This document shows positions 28,185-38,996 of a stretch of 64,000 bases of DNA, piece after piece. A program made the position numbers and the translations under genes. The stretch is from Betaproteobacteria bacterium HGW-Betaproteobacteria-3 (lineage in GTDB: Bacteria > Pseudomonadota > Gammaproteobacteria > Burkholderiales > Burkholderiaceae_C): the NCBI GenBank assembly GCA_002842205.1, contig PHCI01000015.1, positions 25,048-89,047 of the forward strand, written 5' to 3'. Positions within the stretch are counted from its first letter, which is position 1. The number at the start of each line of letters is the position of its first letter. The notes below the pieces were generated by a model that did no database searches, was not told where the DNA came from, and worked only from the letters and a program-made list of their open reading frames with translations.

Positions 28185-29804
28185 TCAATGCGACGTGCCT
28201 TCCGAGCGCGTGATCTTGTTCCACACGTTGTATTTGCCCACCGGCTTCTTCATGGGCAGACGCTTGACTTCCCTGAAGGTACTGGCGTCATAGACGATCA
28301 GAGCACCGTCCATTTCCCACACGCTGGCCAGCGCGTAGCGGCCATCCCGGGTGAACTCGATGTGGGCCAAGGTCTTGCCAGGTTCTCTCACCTGCGCCAC
28401 GGTTTTGAGTGTTGTCTTGTCGATGATCGTGAGCGTGTCTTTGGCGGTCGGGCTCATCATGGAGTCGGCCCACGCGTAACGCGTGTTTTCATGGCTGCGC
28501 ATGAAGAACCCCGGGCCAGGCGTGCGGATGGTGGTCACCGTCGTCCAACTCGCCATGTCGATCACGTCGATGGCGCCGTCTTTCAGGTTGGGGCTGGCCA
28601 GCACGGTCGTGCCGTTCCAGCCGAAGGTGATACCCGAGCCCAGATGTGGCATGCCGGCGATCGGCAAATCGGCGATTTTCCGGCGGGCGTCGAGGTTGAC
28701 CACCTGCGCACTCGCACCCCTGGCGGCGCCATCACGCGTGGCACCCATCACGTTGCGGTAGCGCTGATCAAAGAAAAAATCGTCCAGTGGTTGATCGAGC
28801 GGGGTACGCCGTACCCCCAGGAAGCCGGGCCTGGAGAGGCCCTCACCCATCTTGTAATCGTGAACCAGTCCGTCATAAATGGGATCGGCCGCGGGGTTGT
28901 ACGAAATTTCCCAGAGCTCCGCAATGTCCTTGAACGCCACCACGAAGCTCTGGCGCGGCGCGGCGTCGTACACGGCAGACACGCGCGAATTGGCTTTACC
29001 GTCCAGCGTGGTGGCAGCATAGCTTTTCTGGAGATTCAGATCGGCGTCCAACAACACCACCGTGTGGGGCAGGTAGTTCGCGGCCATCACCCATTTCCCG
29101 TCGCCGCTGACCGCCACGTTGCGCATGTTCAGCCCGACCCGGACCTCGGCCACCACCTGGAGCCGCCACAGATCGTATTTGGTGATCCAGCCGTCCCGTG
29201 ATCCGAAATAAACGTAGCGACCTTCTGGCGAAAATTTCGGCCCGCCATGCAGCGCAAAGCGACTCGCGAATCGTGCAATGACTTCGAAGCGGTCACCATC
29301 CACCAGACTGACATGGTGATCGCCTGCCTCCACCACCACAAACAGGTTCATGGGGTCAGCGCTCCACACCGGGACGGCGGGTTCCCCGGCGGGCGGTGCC
29401 GCGCCCGTGCGCGAAGCAAGGATGTCGGCGTCAGTCCATGTCGGTGCGGGCACCACCGGCGTGCGGACATAAGCGGCGAGCGCAGCGATCTCCTCCGTCG
29501 AGAGCGCGCCCGAGAATCCCGGCATTTGCGTGGCCGCCCTGCCCTGTGCAATCACCTGAACCGTCTCCGCCGGACGAAGGCGCCCAAGGCTTTCTGGCAA
29601 CAGCGCTGGCCCCATCGCACCGATGCGTTGGGGGCCATGGCATGTCGCGCAATGTGCGTCGTAAAGCGCGGCCGGTCGGCTGTGCGGCACAGGCGCTTGT
29701 GCAGCCGCCAGGTCCAGCCCCATCCAGAATATCCCGGCGACCAGCGCGACGCGCGCCACAGTGGCAACGGCATCGACTGCACGATGCCTGAGCGCGTCAG
29801 ACAT
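28185..29804 (-). CDS. nirN: NirN, cytochrome cd1-like heme d1 biosynthesis protein
   Basis: NirN is a periplasmic paralogue of NirS that completes heme d1 by introducing its acrylate double bond. The 539-residue protein has a signal segment (about residues 15-35), one heme c site CATCH (Cys52, Cys55, His56) and an eight-bladed propeller resembling NirS (YVYFGSRDGWITKYDLW, NMRNVAVSGDGKW). It overlaps nirJ by eight bases. It ends the nir unit; the next unit begins 184 bases further on. Confidence 0.9.
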   Translation of the reverse strand: MSDALRHRAVDAVATVARVALVAGIFWMGLDLAAAQAPVPHSRPAALYDAHCATCHGPQRIGAMGPALLPESLGRLRPAETVQVIAQGRAATQMPGFSGALSTEEIAALAAYVRTPVVPAPTWTDADILASRTGAAPPAGEPAVPVWSADPMNLFVVVEAGDHHVSLVDGDRFEVIARFASRFALHGGPKFSPEGRYVYFGSRDGWITKYDLWRLQVVAEVRVGLNMRNVAVSGDGKWVMAANYLPHTVVLLDADLNLQKSYAATTLDGKANSRVSAVYDAAPRQSFVVAFKDIAELWEISYNPAADPIYDGLVHDYKMGEGLSRPGFLGVRRTPLDQPLDDFFFDQRYRNVMGATRDGAARGASAQVVNLDARRKIADLPIAGMPHLGSGITFGWNGTTVLASPNLKDGAIDVIDMASWTTVTTIRTPGPGFFMRSHENTRYAWADSMMSPTAKDTLTIIDKTTLKTVAQVREPGKTLAHIEFTRDGRYALASVWEMDGALIVYDASTFREVKRLPMKKPVGKYNVWNKITRSEGTSH

Positions 29805-31068
29805 GGTCCATCTCCTGGCGCAGCAGGTGCACCTTGCGGAATGGAGTCAAAGCCAGACGGGACGCATCACTCCCGGCGCGGGCGCCGATCTCGTCATCGC
29901 GCAGGTAGCAGCCGGGGTCTTCAGCCCATGCGTTGCCGGTCAGCTGCTGGGCCCGCACGCGGGTATTTCCGCCGCAAATGTCCAGGTGATCGCAAGACGC
30001 ACACCGGCCTTGCACCGCGCGAGGTCGGGCCTTGAGCCCAGCCATGAGGGGGTCGCTCACATCGCTCCAGATCGCGGAGAACGGTCGCTGACGTACATCG
30101 CCCAGGGTGTGGTGCCACCACATGGTGTCGGGATGCACCAACCCAAGGTTGTCGATATTGGCGACATGCACACCGCTGGCATTGCCGCCCCAAGCCACCA
30201 GCCGCGTGCGCAAGGCGGGGGCCCATTGCGGAAGCCGCGCCTGCACCCATTGCAGGAGATAGGGGCCGTCGGCGTCGTTGTTGCCGGTCACGTACTCTTC
30301 GTTGAGGTCACGCAGCGCGGCATCCCAGGCCCGGTCGAACAGCAGGTCGAGCGCATCGCGGGTGGCATTGAACAGGGCATCCTTGCCGCGATGGATGTTG
30401 CCACGGCCCGCGTAATTGAGGTGGGAAAAGTAGAACTTGTCGACCTGCTCTTCGCGCATCAGGTCCAGCAATGCGGGCAGGTCATGGGCATTGAGCGCGG
30501 TCATGGTGAACCGAAGCCCCACCTTGACCCCGCGCGCCCGAAGCAGGTGAACCGCCGCCAGACTGCGGTCAAACGCGCCCTCAAGTCGACGGAATTTGTC
30601 ATGCGTTTCGCGCAGTCCGTCCAGGCTGATGCCCACATAGTCGAAGCCGGTGCGGGCGATCCGGTCGGCCGTGGGCGCATCGATCAATGTGCCGTTGGTG
30701 GACAGGCCGGTGTAGAAACCCATCTCGCGTGAACGCTCGGCAATCTCGAAGATATCGGGTCGCATGAGCGGCTCCCCGCCCGACAGGATGAGCACGGGAA
30801 CACGATAGGCCTTGAGGTCGTCCATGACCCCGAACACCTCGTCGCGGGAGAGTTCACCTTCGTATGCATGGTCGGCCGAGAGTGCGTAGCAATGCTTGCA
30901 TGTGAGGTTGCAGCGGCGGATCAGATTCCAGATCACCACCGGCCCGGCCGGACCACGTGCCGGACCTCCCGGCCCACTGGCGCCTGCAGCGTGGCGCGGA
31001 TGGGCGGGATATTGGCCGGTGCTTTTGGCCTGCGCGAGTTCGCGCATGTATTGGGAAATGCGAAACAT
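29797..31068 (-). CDS. nirJ: Radical SAM heme d1 biosynthesis protein NirJ
   Basis: NirJ is a cytosolic radical SAM enzyme that replaces propionate side chains with oxo groups during heme d1 synthesis. The 423-residue protein has the radical SAM cluster motif CNLTCKHC (Cys53, 57, 60), GGEPL for SAM binding, and a C-terminal SPASM-like cysteine cluster including CASCDHLDICGG. The length is slightly above the family average owing to the Gly/Pro-rich segment at residues 28-43. It lies between nirH and nirN. Confidence 0.93.
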   Translation of the reverse strand: MFRISQYMRELAQAKSTGQYPAHPRHAAGASGPGGPARGPAGPVVIWNLIRRCNLTCKHCYALSADHAYEGELSRDEVFGVMDDLKAYRVPVLILSGGEPLMRPDIFEIAERSREMGFYTGLSTNGTLIDAPTADRIARTGFDYVGISLDGLRETHDKFRRLEGAFDRSLAAVHLLRARGVKVGLRFTMTALNAHDLPALLDLMREEQVDKFYFSHLNYAGRGNIHRGKDALFNATRDALDLLFDRAWDAALRDLNEEYVTGNNDADGPYLLQWVQARLPQWAPALRTRLVAWGGNASGVHVANIDNLGLVHPDTMWWHHTLGDVRQRPFSAIWSDVSDPLMAGLKARPRAVQGRCASCDHLDICGGNTRVRAQQLTGNAWAEDPGCYLRDDEIGARAGSDASRLALTPFRKVHLLRQEMDHV

Positions 31069-31081
31069 GGTGATTGCCTGG

Positions 31082-31564
31082 TCAGGAGTCGGTGAGTCGC
31101 AATCCCGTCTTTTTCAGGATTGCCGTGGAATAGAGAATGTCGTGCGCTTCGCAGGCATCCCCCAGCAGGTCCGAGATTTCGCGCGCCTTTTGTGCCACTT
31201 CCGCCCGGTTTCGGCCATGCAGCATGGCAAACAGGTTGTAGCGCCAGACCGGCAGACGCCGAGGCCGCCGGTAGCAGTGGCTGACAAACGGCAACGCGCC
31301 CACCCGGGCACCGAGTTCGTCGATCTGGTCGTCCATCACGTCCCAGACACTCATGCCGTTGGCGGTAAAGCCCAGCCGGTAATGGTTGGGCACCGCGCCG
31401 ATGCGGCGGATCAACCCGTTGGCCAGCATCGCTTGCAGGCGTTCACGCACCTGTTCGCCCGTGATGCCCAGCGCCGCGCCGACCGCTTCATAAGGGCGGG
31501 GCACCAATGGAAGCCCGCCCTGTGTGGAACAGATCAGTCGCCGGTCCAACTCGTCAAGCGCCAT
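31082..31564 (-). CDS. nirH: Siroheme decarboxylase subunit NirH
   Basis: A Lrp/AsnC-like protein of 160 residues. NirD, L, G and H together decarboxylate siroheme to didecarboxysiroheme on the heme d1 route. It has the helix-turn-helix-like N-terminus (LDRRLICSTQGGLPL) and the conserved RYNLFAMLHG near residue 105. The ATG at 31564 follows GGAGG with 8-base spacing; a GTG three codons upstream is an alternative. It overlaps nirG by 11 bases. Confidence 0.88.
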   Translation of the reverse strand: MALDELDRRLICSTQGGLPLVPRPYEAVGAALGITGEQVRERLQAMLANGLIRRIGAVPNHYRLGFTANGMSVWDVMDDQIDELGARVGALPFVSHCYRRPRRLPVWRYNLFAMLHGRNRAEVAQKAREISDLLGDACEAHDILYSTAILKKTGLRLTDS

Positions 31565-32051
31565 GGGGTTCACCCTCCACCAAGGGAAGCCGGAGCTCCA
31601 CGAAAAACTCCTTCTCCTTCGGGAAATCGAGCACCGTCAACCCGGTGGCACGCTCGATGCGTCGCAAGGCAGGCGCCATCTGATCCGCGGACTCCACCGC
31701 CAGCACGAACCACATGTTCAAGTCCGTCCCCACGGGGCCCGAGGCGCGCGCTGACTCGCGCCGGTAGTTGTGGGCGACTTCGGACATCGCCGCAAGCTGC
31801 GCTGCCACTGTCTCAAAACGATCTTCTGGCACCGCCATGGCGGCCAGCACGAAACGACCACCCGCGCGCTCGATCTGGAACAGTGGACCGAAACGCGTCA
31901 GATCGCCGTGGGAAAGCAGGCGGCGCAAGCGCTCGATCACCGCGTCTTCGTTCGAACCAATGGCCGCCGCAACTTCGGCAAACGGGCGATCGCTCAAAGG
32001 GAACCCGCCATGCAGGTAACCAATCAGGCGGACATCTTCAGACGACAGCAT
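31554..32051 (-). CDS. nirG: Siroheme decarboxylase subunit NirG
   Basis: The 165-residue paralogue of NirH/NirD. It carries GYLHGGFPLSDRPFAEVAAA at the N-terminus and the decarboxylase signature NMWFVLAVES near residue 113, with a conserved histidine in VAHNYRRE. It overlaps the end of the nirDL fusion by 14 bases and nirH by 11, indicating tight translational coupling. Assignment to NirG and not NirL rests on order and on the FPKEKEFFVEL C-terminus. Confidence 0.85.
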   Translation of the reverse strand: MLSSEDVRLIGYLHGGFPLSDRPFAEVAAAIGSNEDAVIERLRRLLSHGDLTRFGPLFQIERAGGRFVLAAMAVPEDRFETVAAQLAAMSEVAHNYRRESARASGPVGTDLNMWFVLAVESADQMAPALRRIERATGLTVLDFPKEKEFFVELRLPLVEGEPHGA

Positions 32052-33090
32052 GGCAAGCCCCGGCGACCACCGCCTGCGACGGCGCGTCGGCCAGACCGCG
32101 AAACCGGCGCGCGCCCGTCTGCTTGAAGCGGCGGGTGGAAAAAAGAACGGATCGTGGGTGCGGGCCCAACCCCGCGGCAGCCGTGACGCGGTCGATCACC
32201 TTGCCCACGATGGCCCGGTCGGTGCCGTGTACCATGCAATACAGGTTGTACGGCCACTGGGATGCGCGCTCACGGCGATAGGCCAGCGTAACGCCGGGCT
32301 GCTGCGCCAGGGCCTCCCCGCAGGCGTCCACCAGCGCGTCCGGCACATCGAACACGGTCATGGCATTGGACATGAAGCCCAATTCGTGGTGCCGCACCAC
32401 CACGCCAAACCGTTTGAGCGTGCCCGTCTCGAGCCAGCACTGCAGGGTGTCCAGCACATGCCCTGGGGCACTGCCCAATGTGTCGGCCCAGCCATCGAAC
32501 GGTCGGGCCATGACAGGCAGCCCGGTTTCGACGCATTGCGCCAGGGGCCAGGCGTCGCGGGCAATGGCCTCGGTCTGGACGGCACGGGCGCTGCGCATGG
32601 GTTGCACGGCGGTGGCATGGCGAAGGTCAAAGCCGAGATCGATCCGGTAGGCGCGCTCCATGCGCAGGCGCAGGGTCGTGAGGCCCGTGGCAAGCTCCAG
32701 CGCGTCGATCGCTGCGGTCACCTCCGGGGCACTGCGGCCCGTCATGACGAACCACAGGTTCCACTGGTGTTCACGTTCGTAGTTGTGGTTCACACCCGGA
32801 TGGGCCGAGACAATCGCCGCCACCTCGCCCATGCGCTGCGCCGGCACCGACATCGCCGCCAGCAGGGCTGCGCCACCCGCGCCAGGGGCAAACACGCCAC
32901 CGATGCGACTGACAACGCCTTCGCGCTGCAGCCGGGCGTAGGACGAAAGCACGTCCGATTCGTCCAGCCCCAGCGCTTGCGCAATGCAGGCAAAGGGCTC
33001 CCGCACCAGCGGGAAGTCGTGCTGCCAGCCATTGACCAGGGCCAGATCGACGGCACTCAGCGGCGTGACCATGGTTTTGCAGGTGTTCAT
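32038..33090 (-). CDS. nirDL: NirD-NirL fusion, siroheme decarboxylase
   Basis: The 350-residue protein contains two tandem NirDLGH units. The N-terminal one (residues 10-150) has WQHDFPLVREPFACIAQALG, NHNYERE and NLWFVMTG. The C-terminal one (about 190-335) has ETGLPVMARPFDGWADTLG and YNLYCMVHG. Both active-site-like histidine regions are present. Fused NirDL is known in several denitrifiers and forms half of the siroheme decarboxylase; NirG and NirH are separate downstream. It is preceded by nirF. Confidence 0.9.
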   Translation of the reverse strand: MNTCKTMVTPLSAVDLALVNGWQHDFPLVREPFACIAQALGLDESDVLSSYARLQREGVVSRIGGVFAPGAGGAALLAAMSVPAQRMGEVAAIVSAHPGVNHNYEREHQWNLWFVMTGRSAPEVTAAIDALELATGLTTLRLRMERAYRIDLGFDLRHATAVQPMRSARAVQTEAIARDAWPLAQCVETGLPVMARPFDGWADTLGSAPGHVLDTLQCWLETGTLKRFGVVVRHHELGFMSNAMTVFDVPDALVDACGEALAQQPGVTLAYRRERASQWPYNLYCMVHGTDRAIVGKVIDRVTAAAGLGPHPRSVLFSTRRFKQTGARRFRGLADAPSQAVVAGACHAVV

Positions 33091-33093
33091 GAC

Positions 33094-34287
33094 TCACAAG
33101 CCCAGACGCGCCGCACGCGACGTGAAGAAAACGCCGCTGGGTGCGGCCACATCAAGCCGGGCCAGGGTCGCGAAACTTTGCGTGTCGATGACGCTCACGC
33201 GGTTGTCGTCGCGGCTGCTGATCCAGACCGCCTCGCCGCGCGGCGCGAATTCCATGTGCAGCACCGCCTTGCCCGGTGTCAGGTTCTGCACAATGCGCTG
33301 GGTCTGGGTGTCGATCACTTGCACACGGTGATAGTCGGGCACGGCGAAATTCACCCAGACTTGCCGGCCGTCTGGGCGCGCCATCACGAACACGGGTTGT
33401 CCGGCCACCGGGATGCGGCCCACCTCCAACCAGGTTTCCGTGTCCACCACCAGGACTTCATGCCGACCGATCGCAGGCAGGTAGGCACGCCGCCCGGCCA
33501 CCCCCCAGCCCCTCAAATGCGGCATTTTGTAAACCGGCAGCGGTGCCTGGCCGCGACCGTACCCGTCCAGGATGCGTCGGACCGTCGGTGTTTCGGCCCA
33601 CAGGTCCACCATGGCCAGGCCGTCCTCGCCAAAAAGACCGGCGACGTAATGGCGACCATCGGGTGTGACCAGGGCATCGTAGGGTTGGCGACCAATGCCC
33701 TCGAGCCTGGTCGTGCGGGGGTTCCTCGGGTCCGAGCAATCGGTGATCCAGATTGCGTTGGCGTCAAACAGGCTGTAGGCAAAACGCCGCCCCGGCAGGT
33801 CCACCAGACCCACCACGCGCGATCGCTTGCCCGGCGCGAATTCGGCGGGGATATCCGCCAGCATCTGCAGCGTCGTGCTATCAAACACTTTAACGCCTCC
33901 CGGCGTGTAGTTCTGCGCCGCCACGAGTGTGCCGTCGGCACTGATCGAGCCGCCAATGGAATTTCCCGCCTGCATCACACGGTGGGTGATGCGCAGCGAC
34001 AGCAGGTTGACCCGGGTCAGGCCGCCATCGCGCCCAAACACATAGGCAAAAAGACCGTCGCGCGAGAACACCACCGAGGCATGCGACAGATCGCCCAGCC
34101 CGGGCACCTCGCCCAGCACGCGTCGGGCTGTGGTGTCCACGATGTAGAGCGTGCCATTGGCGCGGCCAATCACGACACCCAGGTCACCGGTTCCACGCAG
34201 AGGCGGTGAAGCGCAGCCGCTCAGCAGGCCCAGCGCCGCCATCGAAGACAAGGTGGTCGCCCCGGCCAGAAGTTGGCGGCGTTTCAT
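33094..34287 (-). CDS. nirF: Heme d1 biosynthesis protein NirF
   Basis: NirF is a periplasmic beta-propeller protein that binds heme d1 precursors and acts with NirN. The 397-residue product has an N-terminal signal with a lipobox-like sequence (LLSGCASPPLRG), suggesting membrane anchoring as in Pseudomonas NirF. The propeller repeats (LGVVIGRANGTLYIVD, RVVGLVDLPGRRFAY, VISVIDTQ-like blades) match the family. There is no heme c motif, as expected. It overlaps nirC by four bases. Confidence 0.91.
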   Translation of the reverse strand: MKRRQLLAGATTLSSMAALGLLSGCASPPLRGTGDLGVVIGRANGTLYIVDTTARRVLGEVPGLGDLSHASVVFSRDGLFAYVFGRDGGLTRVNLLSLRITHRVMQAGNSIGGSISADGTLVAAQNYTPGGVKVFDSTTLQMLADIPAEFAPGKRSRVVGLVDLPGRRFAYSLFDANAIWITDCSDPRNPRTTRLEGIGRQPYDALVTPDGRHYVAGLFGEDGLAMVDLWAETPTVRRILDGYGRGQAPLPVYKMPHLRGWGVAGRRAYLPAIGRHEVLVVDTETWLEVGRIPVAGQPVFVMARPDGRQVWVNFAVPDYHRVQVIDTQTQRIVQNLTPGKAVLHMEFAPRGEAVWISSRDDNRVSVIDTQSFATLARLDVAAPSGVFFTSRAARLGL

Positions 34288-34634
34288 GGCGTCTGCCTCG
34301 CGTTTTCTTTCGGGAAACCCTGTTGCAGCTGCACGGCAACCCAGCGGGCTTCCGCTTCATTGAGCATGGCGCGCCACGGCGGCATGGGCGTGCCGGGGCG
34401 GCCGTGGTAAATGGTGGCCACCAGACTCTCCAGGGGCCGGTCCGTCAGCGCCTCACGCGTCAACGCCGGCCCGAGCCCGCCCGTCAGGCGCATGCCATGA
34501 CACGAGCCGCAATCCTGCCGGACCATGTGCACCAGCGCCTGCTGGCGCGCCGCATCGGGCGGCACAGCCGATTCGGCCTGCGCAACGCCCAGGAGCAGCA
34601 ACAGGGCCAGCGGGGTACACGGGTGCGGGGCCAT
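34284..34634 (-). CDS. nirC: Cytochrome c55X, NirC
   Basis: A small periplasmic monoheme c-type cytochrome of 116 residues, which in other denitrifiers can donate electrons to NirS. It has a signal peptide (residues 1-21), the heme site CGSCHG near residue 42 and a candidate axial Met in GTPMPPW. It lies four bases after nirM and overlaps nirF. Assignment as NirC is from size and gene order. Confidence 0.87.
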   Translation of the reverse strand: MAPHPCTPLALLLLLGVAQAESAVPPDAARQQALVHMVRQDCGSCHGMRLTGGLGPALTREALTDRPLESLVATIYHGRPGTPMPPWRAMLNEAEARWVAVQLQQGFPKENARQTP

Positions 34635-34638
34635 GGCC

Positions 34639-34965
34639 TCAGGATTTCAGAATGAACTCGATGGCTTCCTTCAGATCGGTGTCGCCGATCTTGTCGGGGC
34701 CATTGGGCGACATGGGAATGGGCCCAAACACGCCGGCGCCACCCTTTCGGACCTTGTCAAAAAGCTTGGCACTCGCATCCTGGCCCTTGTATTTGGCGGC
34801 GATGTCCTTGAAGGCCGGGCCGACAAGCTTTTTGTCCTTGGTGTGGCAGGCCATGCAACCTCCCTTGGTCAGGGCGGCTGCACCGTCGGCCCAGGCGCTG
34901 CCCGCACCCAGGGCCAGCAAGGCTGCGATCCAGAGCGAGGATTTCATGTTCTTCAATGGCTTCAT
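34639..34965 (-). CDS. nirM: Cytochrome c551-type electron carrier, NirM
   Basis: A 108-residue exported class I cytochrome c, the usual electron donor to cytochrome cd1. The start at 34965 gives MKPLKNMKSSLWIAALLALG, a clean signal peptide. The heme site is CMACH near residue 37, and the axial Met is in PIPMSPNG near residue 83. It lies directly downstream of nirS, as in Pseudomonas. An in-frame ATG ten codons upstream is less likely. Confidence 0.9.
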   Translation of the reverse strand: MKPLKNMKSSLWIAALLALGAGSAWADGAAALTKGGCMACHTKDKKLVGPAFKDIAAKYKGQDASAKLFDKVRKGGAGVFGPIPMSPNGPDKIGDTDLKEAIEFILKS

Positions 34966-35030
34966 GTGTTTCTCCGTTAAAGCCGACAGGCGCACCGGGA
35001 CGGGGCCTGCCGGTGGTTTTCAGTGAGGCG

Positions 35031-36773
<1,743 letters not shown>

Positions 36774-36889
36774 TCAGCATTTGAAGTGGCCCACCTGCCC
36801 CGAATGGGTTTCAGGCCCGCTCGCCAGGCAGCTGTCCATCGCCGGTCATCGAGCAGGGCCTATCGTCGACCTGCTGCAAGCGCCTGTCC

Positions 36890-36903
36890 TTGAACTGGTT
36901 CAA
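36890..36903. promoter_or_regulatory. FNR/DNR-type box in the nirS-nirE divergent promoter region
   Basis: The palindrome TTGAACTGGTTCAA (flanked to CTTGAA..TTCAAG) lies between divergent nirS and the cobA/nirE gene. It is 138 bases from the nirS start and 58 bases from the nirE start. It is nearly identical to the box before the heme-copper unit, so one regulator probably acts on both. Confidence 0.82.
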
Positions 36904-36961
36904 GGACGCGGCGTTTGGGCCTGTCAACAATGCACCCAGACCGACAACCGGAAAGAGCGTC

Positions 36962-37813
36962 ATGAGCGTGATGGAACAAAGCCACTTGCTGGTGCCCGAC
37001 TGGCCCGCAGGACTGCCACAGACCGGTCGCCCGGCCGCCGCCGTGACCCTGGTGGGCGCCGGCCCGGGCGACCCGGAACTGCTGACCCTGAAAGCCGTCA
37101 AGGCGTTGCAGTCGGCAAAGCTGGTGCTGTACGACCACCTGGTCAGCCCCGGCGTGCTGGACTTCCTGCCGCCCGACGCCGACCGCGTGTACGTGGGCAA
37201 GGAGTCGTCGTGTCACACCCTGCCACAGGCGTCGATCATCGAACTCATGATCCGGCTGGCCCGCTCCGGACGGCCCGTGCTGCGGCTCAAAGGGGGCGAC
37301 GGCTACATCTTTGGCCGTGGTGGCGAGGAGGCCCAGGCCCTCGCTGCGGCCGGCATCGCCTTCACGGTGATCCCCGGGCTCACCGCGGCCCAGGGTGCGG
37401 CCGCCTCGGTGGGCATTCCCCTGACCCACCGCGACCACGCCTGCGCGCTGGTGCTGGCCACCGGCCACATGCGCGAGAACCAGACCATGACCCTGGACTG
37501 GCCCATGCTGGCGCGGCCACGGCAAACCGTCGTGCTGTACATGGGCGTGAACAACCTGGCTGAAATCTGCCACCAGCTCATCCACCATGGCCTGGCGGCC
37601 GACACACCGGCCGCCCTCGTTGAAAAAGCCACCCTGCCCGGCGAACGCTGCATCACCGGAACGCTGGCGCAGCTGCCCGCCCTGGCGCGCGACCACGGCG
37701 TCAAGCCCCCGGCCCTGATCATGGTGGGCCAGGTGGTGGGGCTGCGCGCACAGCTCATGCCTCAGGCCAACGCCGTGCCAACGGCTTGTGCAGTGGCCAC
37801 GGCCAGCAGCTGA
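36962..37813 (+). CDS. nirE: Uroporphyrinogen-III C-methyltransferase, NirE-type
   Basis: A 283-residue SAM-dependent methyltransferase making precorrin-2, the first committed step to siroheme and heme d1. It has VGAGPGDPELLTLKAVKAL near residue 25 and RLKGGDGYIFGRGGEEAQ near residue 110; the usual GGDPFIFG reads GGDGYIFG. It shares a regulatory region with nirS and carries an FNR/DNR box, whereas a second cobA lies 1.2 kb on. That pairing supports a denitrification-specific NirE role. The start is ATG at 36962 after GGAAAG. Confidence 0.88.
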   Translation: MSVMEQSHLLVPDWPAGLPQTGRPAAAVTLVGAGPGDPELLTLKAVKALQSAKLVLYDHLVSPGVLDFLPPDADRVYVGKESSCHTLPQASIIELMIRLARSGRPVLRLKGGDGYIFGRGGEEAQALAAAGIAFTVIPGLTAAQGAAASVGIPLTHRDHACALVLATGHMRENQTMTLDWPMLARPRQTVVLYMGVNNLAEICHQLIHHGLAADTPAALVEKATLPGERCITGTLAQLPALARDHGVKPPALIMVGQVVGLRAQLMPQANAVPTACAVATASS

Positions 37814-37915
37814 GCCCGCCAGCCCGCGGTGCAAGGGGCGGGCGTTCCAGTCTGGCCATGGCTGGCGCGCGCGGACCAGAATTTCGTTGGCGCGATTCTT
37901 GCGCGCCCCAGCTTC

Positions 37916-38005
37916 ATGACTGAAGCCCTTCGCATCGTGGTGGTGGCACCCGATCTGGCATTGACCGACCCCTGTGACGAACTTGCCGTGGCGCAGGCCG
38001 CCTGA
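37916..38005 (+). pseudogene. Short remnant resembling the N-terminus of NasT
   Basis: A 29-codon frame reading MTEALRIVVVAPDLAL and ending in TGA resembles my recollection of the start of NasT, the ANTAR response regulator of nitrate assimilation. In related genomes nasT lies upstream of a nitrate-assimilation cluster that ends near ybiB-cobA. Here everything between is gone. The match is short and made from memory, so confidence is low. Confidence 0.35.
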
Positions 38006-38063
38006 GCCCCCGGCGTGGCGGCCGACGGGGCGTCGCGCCCCATTCACCTTATTGCCAAAAGGA

Positions 38064-38996
38064 ATGACGCATACCGCACAATCACCGGCTATGGGCATCA
38101 GTCAGTACATCCGTGAAATCGGCCGCGGCAAGGACGGCGCCCGTGCGTTGTCGCGCGAACAGGCCGCCGACCTGTTCGGGCAGGTGCTGGACGGCACCGT
38201 CACCGACCTCGAGGTGGGCGCCTTCTGCCTGGCCATGCGCATCAAGGGCGAGACCCCGCAGGAGATGGCCGGCTTCCTGGACGCCACCGGCGCGCGGCTG
38301 AACAAGCTGCCCGCCAGTGACCGCCCGGTGGTCGTGCTGCCCAGTTACAACGGCGCGCGCAAGCTGCCCGTGCTGACGCCGCTGCTGGCGCTGCTGCTGG
38401 CCCGCGAAGGGCTGCCGGTGCTGGTCCATGGCACGCCCACCGAGGCGCGCCGGGTTTTTGCGTCAGAAGTGCTGGAAGCCCTTGCCATTCCTCCACAATC
38501 CGCTATTCAAAAGATAGAGGTTGGTACGGTGGCGATGGTCCCCACGGGCGTGCTGTGCGCAGGGCTGCAGCGGCTGCTGGAGGTGCGCCGTGTGGTGGGC
38601 TTGCGCAACCCGGCGCACAGCCTGGTCAAACTCATGCAACCGTGCGAGGGCCCGGCCCTGGTCGTCAGCAGTTACACCCATCCCGAATACGCGCTGTCGA
38701 TGGCCGCCACGCTGGAACTCACCGGTACGCCCGCGCTGCTGCTGCGCGGCACCGAAGGCGAGGTGGTGGCCGACGCACGCCGCATGCCGCAAATGGACGC
38801 CTTCCTGCGTGGCACGCGCGCCCAGGTGCAGCCGCCGCAACCCGGCCCGCTGGCCACGCTGCCCGACTTGCCCCGCGACATCGACGCAGCCTCCACCGCG
38901 GCCTACATCCGCGGCGTGCTGGACGGCCAGACCCCCGTCCCGACACCGATTGCAGTGCAGGTGGAACACATCTTGCGACTGGTCTCCTCGCTATGA
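38064..38996 (+). CDS. ybiB: YbiB, nucleic-acid-binding TrpD2-like protein
   Basis: YbiB is a homologue of anthranilate phosphoribosyltransferase that lacks enzyme activity and binds DNA. The 310-residue product has MGISQYIREIGRGKDGARAL, VLDGTVTDLEVGAFCLAMRIKGE-type helices and VLVHGTPTEARR, the TrpD-like core. The ATG at 38064 directly follows AAAAGGA; the ATG at 38091 is the alternative and matches the family N-terminus better. Its stop overlaps the start of the second cobA. The pair is conserved in Burkholderiales. Confidence 0.87.
   Translation: MTHTAQSPAMGISQYIREIGRGKDGARALSREQAADLFGQVLDGTVTDLEVGAFCLAMRIKGETPQEMAGFLDATGARLNKLPASDRPVVVLPSYNGARKLPVLTPLLALLLAREGLPVLVHGTPTEARRVFASEVLEALAIPPQSAIQKIEVGTVAMVPTGVLCAGLQRLLEVRRVVGLRNPAHSLVKLMQPCEGPALVVSSYTHPEYALSMAATLELTGTPALLLRGTEGEVVADARRMPQMDAFLRGTRAQVQPPQPGPLATLPDLPRDIDAASTAAYIRGVLDGQTPVPTPIAVQVEHILRLVSSL

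Noticed and set aside
32050..34209. 719-codon plus-strand open frame opposite nirF and nirDL
   Set aside because: Antisense shadow spanning several well-supported nir genes; no ribosome-binding site or domain.
38490..38530. AT-rich patch in ybiB as another copy of the dispersed repeat
   Set aside because: It contains CTATTCAAAAGATAG but lacks the AGCAAACTAT and GGCGGGGGC features, so the similarity is too weak to call.
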